From contig CAXBLY010000001.1 of the NCBI GenBank assembly GCA_963976865.1, forward strand, positions 372,001 to 436,000: 64,000 nucleotides of DNA, in the 5' to 3' direction. This DNA comes from UBA1858 sp963976865 (GTDB lineage Bacteria > Pseudomonadota > Gammaproteobacteria > UBA4575). The notes beneath the pieces were generated by a model. It did no database searches and had not been told where the DNA came from. It saw only the letters and a program-made list of their open reading frames with translations. The translations under genes and the position numbers were made by a program. Each line of letters opens with the position of its first letter. The stretch's first letter is position 1. Below are positions 26,165 to 35,114 of this stretch, piece after piece.

Positions 26165-27826
26165 TTATTTAACTATCGCCAGACCTTCACCGCGTGGATC
26201 TGATGCTGCTTCAACCTTATTACTTTGATGGTTCCAGATAATTGCCTGCATATTTCCATAACGGCGTGACAATTCGTTTAGATGATGGCCTTTATTCTTG
26301 AGTATTGTTTTTTCTATCTCTGATAATGCATTGACTTCATACTGTATCTCGTCAGGTAGATATTGGTGGTGGAATCTTCGCTGACTGACAATCTCATAAG
26401 CTCCTGCGCCCTGCTGATATTTTATTAGCGCCAGCACTAGCATACTGATAATTCGACTGCCGCCTGGAGTACCTGTAACTAATGTGCGTTGCCCATCGCG
26501 CGCAAATAATGGTGTCATACTTGATAGCATTCGTTTACCAGGCTGGATCGAATTTGCATCTGATCCAACCAGGCCCCAGACATTGGCTACACCTGTTGCC
26601 ATAGAAAAATCATCCATTTCATCATTTAAAAGTACTCCTGTACCTGGCGCTACAAAACCGCTACCAAATGGATAATTAATTGATAATGTTGCTGCTACAT
26701 AATTTCCATCTTTATCCAGCACAGAAAAATGCGTTGTATCTTTACCTTCCGGTTTCAGCTTATCTGCGAGTGACTGACTTGGCGTGGCGCTTGCCTGATC
26801 AAAATCGGAAAATTTTTCCTGTATATAGTTTTTATCAAGCAGCTTATTTAATGGAACGTCAGTAAAAGCCGGATCACCTAAATAAAGTGCGCGGTCCTGG
26901 TATGCACGACGCATTGCTTCTATCACCGTGTGTATTGATTCAGCATCATCAAGATTCAGGTTTTCTATTTCTTCCAGCATTGCTAGCACCTGCGTTATTA
27001 CCACACCGCCTGAGGTTGGCGGTGGCGGCATAATTATCTCGGCACCATGAAATTCTGTTTTTATAGGATATCTCTCTTCAATCCTGTAATTCGCTAAATC
27101 CTCCAGTCGCCATATACCTCCGGCGGCGCGAACACCCTGCACGAGTTTTTGAGCGACATCCCCACGATAGAAGCCATCAGCACCTTGTTGTGCAACTCTT
27201 TCTAGTGTATTTGCTAGATCAGTCTGTTTAACCAGATACTTTTTAGTTGGCACTTCACCATTATTCAAAAATATCTTGCTTGCCTCTGGTGAGGCCAGCA
27301 GTGCCTGCCTGCGCAGACCGGCAAGTTTTATATAATGATCACCTGGCGTAAATCCGTTTCTTGCGTATGCGATGGCAGCACGCAAGTTATCCTGTAGCGA
27401 TAAACGACCATACTGTTTGGTGATATGCGCGAGTGCGGCTACCGCTCCGGGTATTCCTGCAGCCAGAGGCCCATCAATAGAGTGTGAAGTCAATTTGCCC
27501 TGTTGATCCAGATACATATCGTGTGTTGCATCTAGCGGTGCGACTTCTCTTCCATCGATGACAACATCAATATTGTTTTTCGCATCGTGCAGCAACCAGA
27601 AACCTCCACCACCCAGACCACTGCCATAGGGTTCAACCACAGCTAATGCGGCACTGATAGCGACTGCCGCATCGAAAGCATTACCACCAGCTTGCAATAC
27701 CTCTTCACCGGCAAGCGTTGCTAATTTATGTGCACTTGATACTGCGTATGGATTGTTATTATCTTCTGCGTGCCCGGACACCATCCAGACAGATACAATA
27801 AATACAATGACGATTCGAACTGGCAT
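26165..27826 (-). CDS. ggt: Gamma-glutamyltransferase (Ggt)
   Basis: Periplasmic Ntn-hydrolase that transfers or hydrolyses the gamma-glutamyl group of glutathione. It has 553 residues with an N-terminal signal peptide (hydrophobic to about residue 18, cleavage near GHA-ED). The precursor self-cleaves before the catalytic threonine, which I place at Thr364 in GKDTTHFSVLD. Other family elements are NPYAVSSAHKLAT, GGNAFDAAVA, GSGLGGGGFWL, VNYPFGSG-like (INYPFGSGFVAPGTG), LNDEMDDFS and GTPGGSRI. It starts 2 nt after the ferredoxin gene and may be cotranscribed with it. Confidence 0.96.
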   Translation of the reverse strand: MPVRIVIVFIVSVWMVSGHAEDNNNPYAVSSAHKLATLAGEEVLQAGGNAFDAAVAISAALAVVEPYGSGLGGGGFWLLHDAKNNIDVVIDGREVAPLDATHDMYLDQQGKLTSHSIDGPLAAGIPGAVAALAHITKQYGRLSLQDNLRAAIAYARNGFTPGDHYIKLAGLRRQALLASPEASKIFLNNGEVPTKKYLVKQTDLANTLERVAQQGADGFYRGDVAQKLVQGVRAAGGIWRLEDLANYRIEERYPIKTEFHGAEIIMPPPPTSGGVVITQVLAMLEEIENLNLDDAESIHTVIEAMRRAYQDRALYLGDPAFTDVPLNKLLDKNYIQEKFSDFDQASATPSQSLADKLKPEGKDTTHFSVLDKDGNYVAATLSINYPFGSGFVAPGTGVLLNDEMDDFSMATGVANVWGLVGSDANSIQPGKRMLSSMTPLFARDGQRTLVTGTPGGSRIISMLVLALIKYQQGAGAYEIVSQRRFHHQYLPDEIQYEVNALSEIEKTILKNKGHHLNELSRRYGNMQAIIWNHQSNKVEAASDPRGEGLAIVK

Positions 27827-27828
27827 AG

Positions 27829-28083
27829 TTAAGCTTTGTTTTTCATAAGCTCGCTATATTTGTTTTGCAGCTCCTGATTTGATTCAGTATGTTCAGGATC
27901 AACAAGAATGCAGTCCACCGGGCAAACTTCTACACATTGAGGTGTATCAAAATGCCCGACACACTCAGTACAGCGTTGAAATTTTATCTGGTATATTTCT
28001 TCACCTTCGAAGATTGCATCGTTAGGGCACTCCGGCTCACATACATCGCAGTTTATGCATTCGTCTGTAATATAAAGCGCCAT
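27829..28083 (-). CDS. YfhL-type 2[4Fe-4S] ferredoxin
   Basis: An 84-residue electron carrier. The first cluster motif is CINCDVCEPECP. The second is CTECVGHFDTPQCVEVCP, with the characteristic extra residues between its second and third cysteines seen in YfhL/Alvin-type ferredoxins. A short lysine-rich C-terminal helix follows (YSELMKNK). It lies 2 nt after coaD, a conserved coaD-fdx pair in gammaproteobacteria. Confidence 0.93.
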   Translation of the reverse strand: MALYITDECINCDVCEPECPNDAIFEGEEIYQIKFQRCTECVGHFDTPQCVEVCPVDCILVDPEHTESNQELQNKYSELMKNKA

Positions 28084-28085
28084 GA

Positions 28086-28571
28086 CTATTTGTTTGACAA
28101 CCTGCTTTTCAGTGCCTGCTCAACTTTGGGATGGACGAATTTTGAGATATCTCCTCCAAGCAAAGCTACTTCTCTGACCACACTGGACGATATAAAAGAA
28201 AACTGTTCTGCTGGCGTTAAAAAGATTGATTCCAGTGTCGGGTCAAGATGGCGATTCATACTGGCCAGCTGAAATTCAAATTCAAAGTCTGATACTGCAC
28301 GCAATCCTCTTAATACGGCAACCGCTCCATGGTCTCTTGCCAGGTCTACTAGCAAGCCATCAAATCCACATACCTTTATTTCAGGGGAGTCTGAAAATAC
28401 TGCTTTTGCTAACGAGACTCTCTCTTCGAGACTGAATAGTGGTTCTTTTTGTGGGCTGGCAGCAATCCCTACCACCACTTTATCGAACACATGCATAGCT
28501 CTGCGTACCAGGTCTGCATGACCGTTGGTAACCGGGTCGAATGTTCCGGGATATACAACTATCTTTGACAT
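28086..28571 (-). CDS. coaD: Phosphopantetheine adenylyltransferase CoaD
   Basis: Transfers AMP from ATP to 4'-phosphopantetheine, the penultimate step of coenzyme A synthesis. From the ATG at 28571 it has 161 residues, the family norm (E. coli 159), starting MSKIVVYPGTFDPVTNGH with the TxGH nucleotidyl-transfer motif. The C-terminal ISSSVVREVALLGGDIS motif is also intact. Nine extra upstream codons are open but would precede the conserved start. It is 32 nt downstream of rsmD, as in many gammaproteobacteria. Confidence 0.96.
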   Translation of the reverse strand: MSKIVVYPGTFDPVTNGHADLVRRAMHVFDKVVVGIAASPQKEPLFSLEERVSLAKAVFSDSPEIKVCGFDGLLVDLARDHGAVAVLRGLRAVSDFEFEFQLASMNRHLDPTLESIFLTPAEQFSFISSSVVREVALLGGDISKFVHPKVEQALKSRLSNK

Positions 28572-28603
28572 ATGTGAATTTACTCGGGTATTTTGCAACT
28601 ATA

Positions 28604-29206
28604 CTAATTAGCCGATAATAACCCACATTCTACTTGACCTGCTTTTAAGTGTCTCTGCCATTGGTATAAATCCGGCAGAGTTTTAGGGAAATTCTCAGGA
28701 GAGGATTCTACATAGATTAACCCACCCGTTTTAATGCACTGGCTATCAATCAATTGCTGCAGAATTTCAGCAGGATCAAATATGGCAAATGGCGGGTCCA
28801 GAAAAATTATGTCGAAACGGGAGTGACAATTCTTTATATACGACAACGCATCAGCGCAGGTGACGCTGATTTCCTGAGCATCCAGCTTTGCCAGCTGTTG
28901 CGAGAGCAACGATATTACTTTTTGCTCATTATCCACTAATGTTGCGTGTGCTGCTCCGCGCGAGACTGCTTCAATACCCAGCGCACCGCTGCCAGCAAAC
29001 AGATCCAGACAATGACTGCCCTCAATTCGTGTCTGCAACCAGTTAAATAACGTCTCTCTTACTCGATTAGGAGTGGGGCGTACAGTTTCCTGTAAAACCA
29101 CCGGCAGCTTTGTTCCACGCCAGCGTCCGGCAATTATTCTGACCTGCTGGGGTGCGCTCGCTATATTACGCGTCTTCTTCGGTCTTTTGCTCACTACCAA
29201 CAACAA
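28604..29206 (-). CDS. rsmD: 16S rRNA (guanine966-N2)-methyltransferase RsmD
   Basis: Methylates G966 of 16S rRNA. Recognised by VRIIAGRWRGTKLPV near the N-terminus, RPTPNRVRETLFNWL, the SAM loop CLDLFAGSGALGIEAVSRGA and the catalytic FLDPPF. The exact start is uncertain: TTG at 29206 gives 200 residues, GTG at 29194 gives 196. Both overlap the end of the upstream M16 gene, which suggests translational coupling. Confidence 0.95.
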   Translation of the reverse strand: MLLVVSKRPKKTRNIASAPQQVRIIAGRWRGTKLPVVLQETVRPTPNRVRETLFNWLQTRIEGSHCLDLFAGSGALGIEAVSRGAAHATLVDNEQKVISLLSQQLAKLDAQEISVTCADALSYIKNCHSRFDIIFLDPPFAIFDPAEILQQLIDSQCIKTGGLIYVESSPENFPKTLPDLYQWQRHLKAGQVECGLLSAN

Positions 29207-30500
29207 CTGTCACAAATTTATCCAGATCCAGATGTTTGCGGAATGCTTTCTTAACATCTTCCAGACTGACGTTTTCAATATTTTTATTAAAACTATTCAG
29301 ATAGTCCAATGGCAGGTTGTAATAACCGATCATGGAAAGGTAACCCAGAATGTCCCTGTTGCTATCGATGCGCAGAGGAAAGCCGTTCATGATGTTTTGC
29401 TTACTCAGCGCCATTTCTTCTGCAGTCGGCCCATTTTCAACAAACTCTGATAACACTTCATTACAGACTTGAATTGCTTCTGTCACCTGGTCTGAACGAG
29501 TTTGCAAACCAAGCATGAATGGTCCGGCCTGCTCGTAAGGAAGAAAGTAACTATACACACTGTAGGACAAGCCTCTATTGCTACGCACTTCTTTAACCAG
29601 CCTGGATGTGAAGCCACCACCGCCCAGTATATGATTACCGACATACAGGCTAAAGTAATCAGGATTACCTCGCTCAATACCGATTTGGCCGATACGCACA
29701 TGCGACTGCTGGGATGCAAATTCTACATGTTGCTTAATCTCTGTAGAGGGTTTCGCCAGCACAATTTCTTCCTGTGCCTTACCTTTTGGCACAGAGGTGC
29801 TTATCGTGTTTGCGATTTTCTGTGCTTGCGACTCTGATACATCGCCTACAATTGCCAGAATTGAATTTGTTGCGACTATATATTGCTTGTGAAATTCTTT
29901 TACATCTTTCAAAGTGATTTTGCTGGCACTTTTATTTGTCCCACTTTGAGGCTGTGCATAAGGATGATTCTGGTATAGCAGCTGATAAAATTTTCGTCCT
30001 ACAATATCACCAGGACTTTGATCAATATTTTGCAGCGAGATTAACAGTCTTTTCTTTTCTCTATCAAAATCACGTTCAGGGAAAGATGGCTTTGACACCA
30101 CATCAATGAACATGGTTAATGCTTTATCAAAGAACTCTTCACCAGTAAGACTACGCAACGTCACACTGGAACGATCCAGATCAACACTTGCGCCAAACTG
30201 CGCACCGACATCTTCAAATCTGGAGGCCACATCATCTGCATTTAGCTTGCCTGTGCCTTTATCCAGCAAACCGTGCATCATTGTAGACAATCCAGCCAGT
30301 TCATTATCACGTGCACTACCCGCATCAAATGTTAATGCAATATCGACCATAGGCAGCTCTGGTGAATTTACATGTAAAACTTTAATCCCGTTATCTGTTG
30401 TCCATGTGTTAATTTCCGGCAAGGCATAAACAGTTGAATACAAGCTATATATTAAAAATACAATGATGGGTCGAATTATCATACTCATTTTAATTATCAT
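29166..30500 (-). CDS. M16-family peptidase-like protein, catalytically inactive subunit
   Basis: A 444-residue secreted M16 (pitrilysin/processing-peptidase fold) protein with a hydrophobic N-terminal segment. At the place of the zinc motif HxxEH the sequence reads TMMHG (residues 73-77), so the metal site is lost. The substrate-contact motif RSNRGLSYSVYSYF is kept. This is the pattern of the non-catalytic partner in heterodimeric M16 peptidases. Its start overlaps the stop of the active partner by 4 nt, and its end overlaps rsmD by 41 nt. Confidence 0.92.
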   Translation of the reverse strand: MIIKMSMIIRPIIVFLIYSLYSTVYALPEINTWTTDNGIKVLHVNSPELPMVDIALTFDAGSARDNELAGLSTMMHGLLDKGTGKLNADDVASRFEDVGAQFGASVDLDRSSVTLRSLTGEEFFDKALTMFIDVVSKPSFPERDFDREKKRLLISLQNIDQSPGDIVGRKFYQLLYQNHPYAQPQSGTNKSASKITLKDVKEFHKQYIVATNSILAIVGDVSESQAQKIANTISTSVPKGKAQEEIVLAKPSTEIKQHVEFASQQSHVRIGQIGIERGNPDYFSLYVGNHILGGGGFTSRLVKEVRSNRGLSYSVYSYFLPYEQAGPFMLGLQTRSDQVTEAIQVCNEVLSEFVENGPTAEEMALSKQNIMNGFPLRIDSNRDILGYLSMIGYYNLPLDYLNSFNKNIENVSLEDVKKAFRKHLDLDKFVTVVVGSEQKTEEDA

Positions 30501-31846
30501 TTCGCACCAAAGCCTTCACGCTCCAGCGGAGTTAAAATTGCAACTGTTTTATAGTCAGGAACGAGATACTTTCTTGCGACTTCACGTACATCTTCTGCAG
30601 TAATTTTCTGAATATTATCTGCATATTCATTCATTGTTTGCCATCCGAGTCCCACAGTCTCTAAAGAACCAATTATGTAGGCTTGTCTTTGCACTGAGTC
30701 CTGTTGATAAACCTCACTCGCAACTGTCTGTGCTTTTACTCGCTTTAATTCTTTTTCGCTGACAAGTTTATTTTGCAGTTTTTCGATTTCCTGATATATC
30801 GCCTGCTCAAGCTCTTCTAATGTATATTCAGCATTGGGTGTGCCGTCGAACAGGAACAAATTATTTCTTGCTGAATAAATATTATATCCGGCACCTGCGC
30901 TAGCAGCCACTTCCTGTTCCCGCACCAGATTTTTACTCAACCGGGAACTTCTGCCTCCATCCAGAATTCCAGCAAGAATACTAAGCGCATACGCTTCACG
31001 GCTATCTTCTGCTGTTTTTAGTGATGGAGCCTTATAACCAATAATCATGTATGGAAGTTTAGCAACTGCTTTGACTTCAACACGCCTTTCTCCTAATTGC
31101 TTTGGCTCGTGTCTTGCTTTTAATGTTGCAACTTCACGTGATGGCACAGGTTGGTAATATTTTTCCGCCAGTGCAAACACCTGCTCAGGAACCACATCAC
31201 CGACGACTACCAATGTTGCATTATTAGGCGCATACCATTTTTGATACCACTCGCGCAGATCTGTTACTTTCATATGGTCCAGATCACTCATCCAGCCTAT
31301 GACAGGAGTGCGATACGGACTGCTATTAAATGCAGTGGCGTTAAACTGCTCGTATGTCAGTGCATTTGGGTTATCTTCCGTGCGCAGCCTTCTTTCTTCT
31401 TTGACAACTTCAAGTTCTTTTAAAAATTCAGCTTCGTCAAGATTTAACTGTTCCATACGATCAGATTCAAGCTCAAAGCTTGTTTCAAGCTTTGACACAT
31501 CGAACAACTGGTAATATGCAGTGAAGTCTCGACTGGTAAACGCATTGTCACGCGCACCAATACTTGCCAGTATCTCAGAAAACTCTCCCACGGGGTGTCT
31601 GGGTGTCCCCTTAAACATCATGTGCTCTAACACATGCGATACCCCTGTGATTCCACCATATTCACTTGCTGATCCTACTTTGTACCAGACTTGCGCTGTA
31701 GCAACAGGTGCTCGATGATCTTCTTTAACGATGACTTTAAGGCCGTTTTCGAGAGTCTTCTCATAAACGGTAGCCCAGCTACTTGTCACCAATAAAAAAG
31801 AAACTAGAATTGTATTTATTGATAATATAATTATCTTCATTCGCAT
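30497..31846 (-). CDS. M16-family zinc peptidase, active subunit
   Basis: A 449-residue M16 metallopeptidase with a signal peptide (hydrophobic to about residue 25). The zinc motif HVLEH is at residues 71-75, in the context GVSHVLEHMMFKGT. The downstream zinc-ligand glutamate region ELEVVKEERRLR is about 75 residues later. It is paired by a 4-nt overlap with the inactive partner, so the two probably form a periplasmic heterodimer. Substrate unknown. Divergent from ftsY. Confidence 0.94.
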   Translation of the reverse strand: MRMKIIILSINTILVSFLLVTSSWATVYEKTLENGLKVIVKEDHRAPVATAQVWYKVGSASEYGGITGVSHVLEHMMFKGTPRHPVGEFSEILASIGARDNAFTSRDFTAYYQLFDVSKLETSFELESDRMEQLNLDEAEFLKELEVVKEERRLRTEDNPNALTYEQFNATAFNSSPYRTPVIGWMSDLDHMKVTDLREWYQKWYAPNNATLVVVGDVVPEQVFALAEKYYQPVPSREVATLKARHEPKQLGERRVEVKAVAKLPYMIIGYKAPSLKTAEDSREAYALSILAGILDGGRSSRLSKNLVREQEVAASAGAGYNIYSARNNLFLFDGTPNAEYTLEELEQAIYQEIEKLQNKLVSEKELKRVKAQTVASEVYQQDSVQRQAYIIGSLETVGLGWQTMNEYADNIQKITAEDVREVARKYLVPDYKTVAILTPLEREGFGAK

Positions 31847-31958
31847 TGATTAACTGTGGTTAAGTTACAATAGGATTAATGTCTTACGACATCAGATAAA
31901 GTAGTTTGTTCAACCCAAGCATAGCATTATATTTCTCACCGTTTTTTACTTAAAAATT

Positions 31959-32876
31959 ATGACTGACCAAAATTTGCTCGATCGATTAAAGCGGGGTTTA
32001 TCGAAAACCCGTGGCGTACTTTCAGAAGGCATCCAGGATGATACTTCCAAACCCATTCAGGAAGTTATCACAGACATAGAAGATAGCTTATTGATGGCAG
32101 ATGTAGGTATAGAGACTACCGATAAACTTATGACGCAACTAAGAGCTATCGTCAGCAGGGAGAGTAAATCCAGTGCGCGTCCAAATATCCCTGAGTTATT
32201 ATCTCAATGCATTTTTGAAATACTGGAACCAAGCAACAAGCCAATGCTATTAGGCAGAATCAAGCCATTTTCAATACTCGTAGTTGGGGTCAACGGTGCC
32301 GGTAAAACCACTACTATTGGCAAACTTGCCAGACGTCTGAAGAAAAACCGCAAATCTGTCATGCTGGCGGCCGGCGATACTTTTCGCGCCGCTGCTGTTG
32401 AGCAGCTAATTACCTGGGGTGAACGAAACGATATTCCGGTTATCTCACAGGCAACCGGGGCTGACAGCGCGTCAGTAATATTTGATGCCCTGGAGTCTGC
32501 CACGGCACGTAATATTGATGTATTAATCGCTGATACAGCGGGACGGCTTCACACTCAAAATGATCTCATGACCGAATTGCAAAAAGTAAAACGTGTGATG
32601 AATAAAATCGATGCCGATGCACCTCATGAAACATTATTAGTACTGGATGCAAGTATGGGACAAAATGCATTACGCCAGGCAGAGGAATTTCACCAGTCAA
32701 TGAATGTGACCGGATTATGTATCACCAAATTAGATGGCACAGCTAAGGGTGGCGTGGTCATTGCAATTGCTGATCGCCTCGGTTTACCTATTCGTTACAT
32801 CGGGGTTGGTGAAGCGATTGACGATCTGCAGGTATTTGATGCGAGGGAATTTACCGCAGCTCTCATTGGTGGATAA
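31959..32876 (+). CDS. ftsY: Signal recognition particle receptor FtsY, short form
   Basis: GTPase that docks the SRP-ribosome complex at the membrane. It has 305 residues. The N domain (LKRGLSKTRGVL, IEDSLLMADVGIETT) leads directly into the G domain with G1 GVNGAGKTTTIGKLA, AAGDTFRAAAVEQL, G3 DTAGR, G4 TKLDGTAKGG and the C-terminal YIGVGEAIDDLQVFD. The long acidic A domain of E. coli FtsY (497 residues) is absent, so membrane contact must rely on the short N-terminal helix. First gene of ftsY-ftsE-ftsX. Confidence 0.97.
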   Translation: MTDQNLLDRLKRGLSKTRGVLSEGIQDDTSKPIQEVITDIEDSLLMADVGIETTDKLMTQLRAIVSRESKSSARPNIPELLSQCIFEILEPSNKPMLLGRIKPFSILVVGVNGAGKTTTIGKLARRLKKNRKSVMLAAGDTFRAAAVEQLITWGERNDIPVISQATGADSASVIFDALESATARNIDVLIADTAGRLHTQNDLMTELQKVKRVMNKIDADAPHETLLVLDASMGQNALRQAEEFHQSMNVTGLCITKLDGTAKGGVVIAIADRLGLPIRYIGVGEAIDDLQVFDAREFTAALIGG

Positions 32877-32889
32877 CAGATAGATAGCA

Positions 32890-33543
32890 ATGATTCGACT
32901 TCAAAATATTTGCAAGCGTTACCCTGAAAGCGGTGAAGTACTCGCCCAGGTTAATTTGAGTCTCGCTGATGGCGAGATGTGTTTTCTCACCGGCCCTTCC
33001 GGTTCTGGCAAGAGCACTTTGCTAAAAGTAATAGCACTCATCGAAGCGCCAACCCGGGGCAAACTCTATTTTGACGAAAGAAACGTGACTGGACTGAATA
33101 AATCCCGTATCTCCGGCTTTCGAAAAAAAATGGGGCTGGTTTTTCAGGATCATCGCCTGCTGAATGACCGAAATGTATTTGAAAATGTAGCGCTACCGTT
33201 ACGTATAAATGGCTTCAATCCGAAAGATATCCCCAGAAGAGTAAGAGCTGCCCTTGATAAGGTAAATTTGTTAAATAAAGAAAAATCCAGTCCCGTCTCG
33301 TTATCCGGAGGTGAGCAGCAACGTGTGGGTATTGCCCGCGCTATTGTTCACCGCCCCCGACTGCTGCTGGCGGATGAGCCAACGGGTAACCTTGACCCGG
33401 AATTATCGGCAGACATTATGAAATTATTTCTGGATTTCAACCAGGTAGGCGTGACCGCACTGATTGCCAGCCATGATGTCAGCCTGATTAGAGACTTTAA
33501 TAAAAAGATAATTAGCCTGGATGGCGGACGCTTAGCCAGTTAA
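32890..33543 (+). CDS. ftsE: Cell division ATP-binding protein FtsE
   Basis: ABC-type ATPase of the FtsEX complex, which activates septal peptidoglycan hydrolases through periplasmic partners. It has 217 residues (E. coli 222). Walker A is GPSGSGKSTLLK, the signature LSGGEQQRVGIARA, and Walker B LLLADEPTGNLDP. It is preceded by ftsY (13 nt) and followed by ftsX (8 nt). Confidence 0.97.
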   Translation: MIRLQNICKRYPESGEVLAQVNLSLADGEMCFLTGPSGSGKSTLLKVIALIEAPTRGKLYFDERNVTGLNKSRISGFRKKMGLVFQDHRLLNDRNVFENVALPLRINGFNPKDIPRRVRAALDKVNLLNKEKSSPVSLSGGEQQRVGIARAIVHRPRLLLADEPTGNLDPELSADIMKLFLDFNQVGVTALIASHDVSLIRDFNKKIISLDGGRLAS

Positions 33544-33551
33544 CGCCCGAG

Positions 33552-34499
33552 ATGAAAAGTAAAACCACAAAAGGCAGACTTAATACACTGGCGATTCTCT
33601 GGCTGGAACATCATATAGACAGCTTTAAACTGAGTTTTACACGCGCCACCAATAGCCCGGTTTCTTTCATATTTACCGCCTTAATGATTGCTATTGCATT
33701 TTCGATACCCATCAGCTTCTATGTGGTACTTTCCAGTGCAGAGAAATTAACCAGCCAGTGGGATAGTGACAAACAGATTACCCTTTTTTTAACTGAACAG
33801 GTTAACTACTCGCAAGCACAACAGCTGGCAGACACTATTTCGGGCAAAGAAGAAATTGCCAATGCCTTTGCCGTCAACAAGCAAACTGCATTAGATGAAT
33901 TCAAACAACAAATGGGGCTGGAATCCATTACAGATAACTTACCTCAAAATCCTCTTCCGCATCTGATCATTGCTAACCCGCATACAACATTGTCTGACAT
34001 TGAGTCATTACAGGCCCTGGAAAATGAACTTCGCAACCTGAAGCAGGTACAGCAAGTCCAGTTTGACCTGCTCTGGTTTCAACGACTACAGGCAATGCTG
34101 GGAGTCTTTAATCGCATCCAGTGGATAGTAAGCATCATCCTGCTACTTGCGATAGGGTTAATTATTATTAATGTGATTCGCTGGGAAGTCACTAGTCGGC
34201 ATGCAGAAATTGAGATTATAAAGCTGGTAGGTGCGAGTGATGCTTATGTCAGACGACCCTTCCTGTATTCCGGCTTCTGGTTAGGACTTGCCGGTTCGGT
34301 ACTGGCGCTGATTATTGTTTATCTCTGCAGCTGGCTCATACAGCAATCGACCACCAGGCTATCATCCCTGTTTGGTAATGACTTTCAGTTAACTACTTTA
34401 ACATTTGGTTTAGCCAGCCTGATTATTATCGGTGCGAGTGTGTTGGGAATGGGTGCCGCATGGATCGCAGTCACACATAAACTCAGACTTTATAGCTAG
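33552..34499 (+). CDS. ftsX: Cell division protein FtsX
   Basis: Membrane partner of FtsE. It has 315 residues with four membrane helices, at about 36-57, 186-206, 239-261 and 283-303. The large loop between helices 1 and 2 is the periplasmic domain expected to contact a hydrolase activator. The segment VIRWEVTSRHAEIEIIKLVGAS is the conserved cytoplasmic coupling region of FtsX. The stop is 2 nt from that of the convergent small gene. Confidence 0.95.
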   Translation: MKSKTTKGRLNTLAILWLEHHIDSFKLSFTRATNSPVSFIFTALMIAIAFSIPISFYVVLSSAEKLTSQWDSDKQITLFLTEQVNYSQAQQLADTISGKEEIANAFAVNKQTALDEFKQQMGLESITDNLPQNPLPHLIIANPHTTLSDIESLQALENELRNLKQVQQVQFDLLWFQRLQAMLGVFNRIQWIVSIILLLAIGLIIINVIRWEVTSRHAEIEIIKLVGASDAYVRRPFLYSGFWLGLAGSVLALIIVYLCSWLIQQSTTRLSSLFGNDFQLTTLTFGLASLIIIGASVLGMGAAWIAVTHKLRLYS

Positions 34500-34501
34500 C
34501 T

Positions 34502-34714
34502 CTACCAGTCTTCGGTCAGATTATGGGCAGTTAACCGCCAATTGATCGCATCTGCTGTGTCAAAAATCAATTCCCTGGTGAATGACTGGCGCTCTCGATC
34601 CTGAATTCGTTTTTGCATATGCGGCAGACCTTTTTCTAGCCATCCATCAATGGTTGGCTGGTCTACACCAAAGATATGGGCAAGATCGGCTTTGCTAACT
34701 TGGACTCCTGGCAT
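34502..34714 (-). CDS. Small Nu1-like helix-turn-helix protein, orphan
   Basis: A 70-residue protein with a winged-helix/MerR-like segment (VSKADLAHIFGVDQPTIDGWLEKGLP) that resembles the N-terminal DNA-binding domain of phage terminase small subunit Nu1. No other phage gene is nearby, and the ATPase-contact C-terminal part of Nu1 is missing. The C-terminal FDTADAINWRL is also Nu1-like. I infer a domesticated or host-borne DNA-binding protein; function unknown. Convergent with ftsX, with stops 2 nt apart. Confidence 0.7.
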   Translation of the reverse strand: MPGVQVSKADLAHIFGVDQPTIDGWLEKGLPHMQKRIQDRERQSFTRELIFDTADAINWRLTAHNLTEDW

Positions 34715-34842
34715 GAATCTATCTCTTATTTTGCATTTACCGTGATACGGAAAATTCGTTTAAAAAACTTAAGCACATTTAGCATTCTTTATTTTTAACG
34801 ACTTATTGATCTGCTTTTGGGCGATTATTCGTACTATTAGTA

Positions 34843-34885
34843 GTACCATATACTGCTTTTATAATGACAAAACATTATATGGTAC
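34843..34885. repeat. Perfect 10-bp inverted repeat, 23-nt loop
   Basis: GTACCATATA at 34843-34852 and its exact complement TATATGGTAC at 34876-34885. There is no T-run, so it does not look like a standard terminator. It may be an operator for the divergent small helix-turn-helix gene (about 130 nt from its start) or an RNA hairpin. Confidence 0.6.
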
Positions 34886-35080
34886 GAGTCTGTGCCAATA
34901 ATTGCCGACCATCTCTCGATATCGACCGTTTATCGGTATTACTATCGCACCCTTATGCGCTCAAACGGGCAACCCTCTTCCTCTAGTTGGGTAGTGGAAT
35001 AAACGGTACCTGAATAGTCTGCGAATACCTATAGTCAGTACGCTCTATGGGTAAGTATGGTCGATAAAGTGAATACCCTA

Positions 35081-35109
35081 TTCTGACTAAGCGCTGCGGG
35101 AACTATACA
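35081..35109 (+). promoter_or_regulatory. Putative sigma-70 promoter of rpoH
   Basis: TTCTGA at 35081-35086, a 17-nt spacer, and TATACA at 35104-35109. Transcription would begin near 35116, at the first bases of the CIRCE operator. The -10 is good and the -35 is weak. An alternative -10 (TATAGT, 35151-35156) has no matching -35. Confidence 0.4.
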
Positions 35110-35114
35110 ACTGG

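Noticed and set aside
31821..31835. GATAAT-ATA-ATTATC palindrome resembling a Fur box
   Set aside because: It lies inside the signal-peptide codons of the M16 peptidase, where Ile and Asn codons naturally give such sequence, and the 3-bp centre is wrong for the 7-1-7 Fur pattern.
35040..35100. Possible sigma-E or sigma-32 promoter upstream of rpoH (TCTGA at 35082-35086)
   Set aside because: No GAACTT-like or CTTGAAA-like -35 element at the right distance; a weak sigma-70 promoter fits better.
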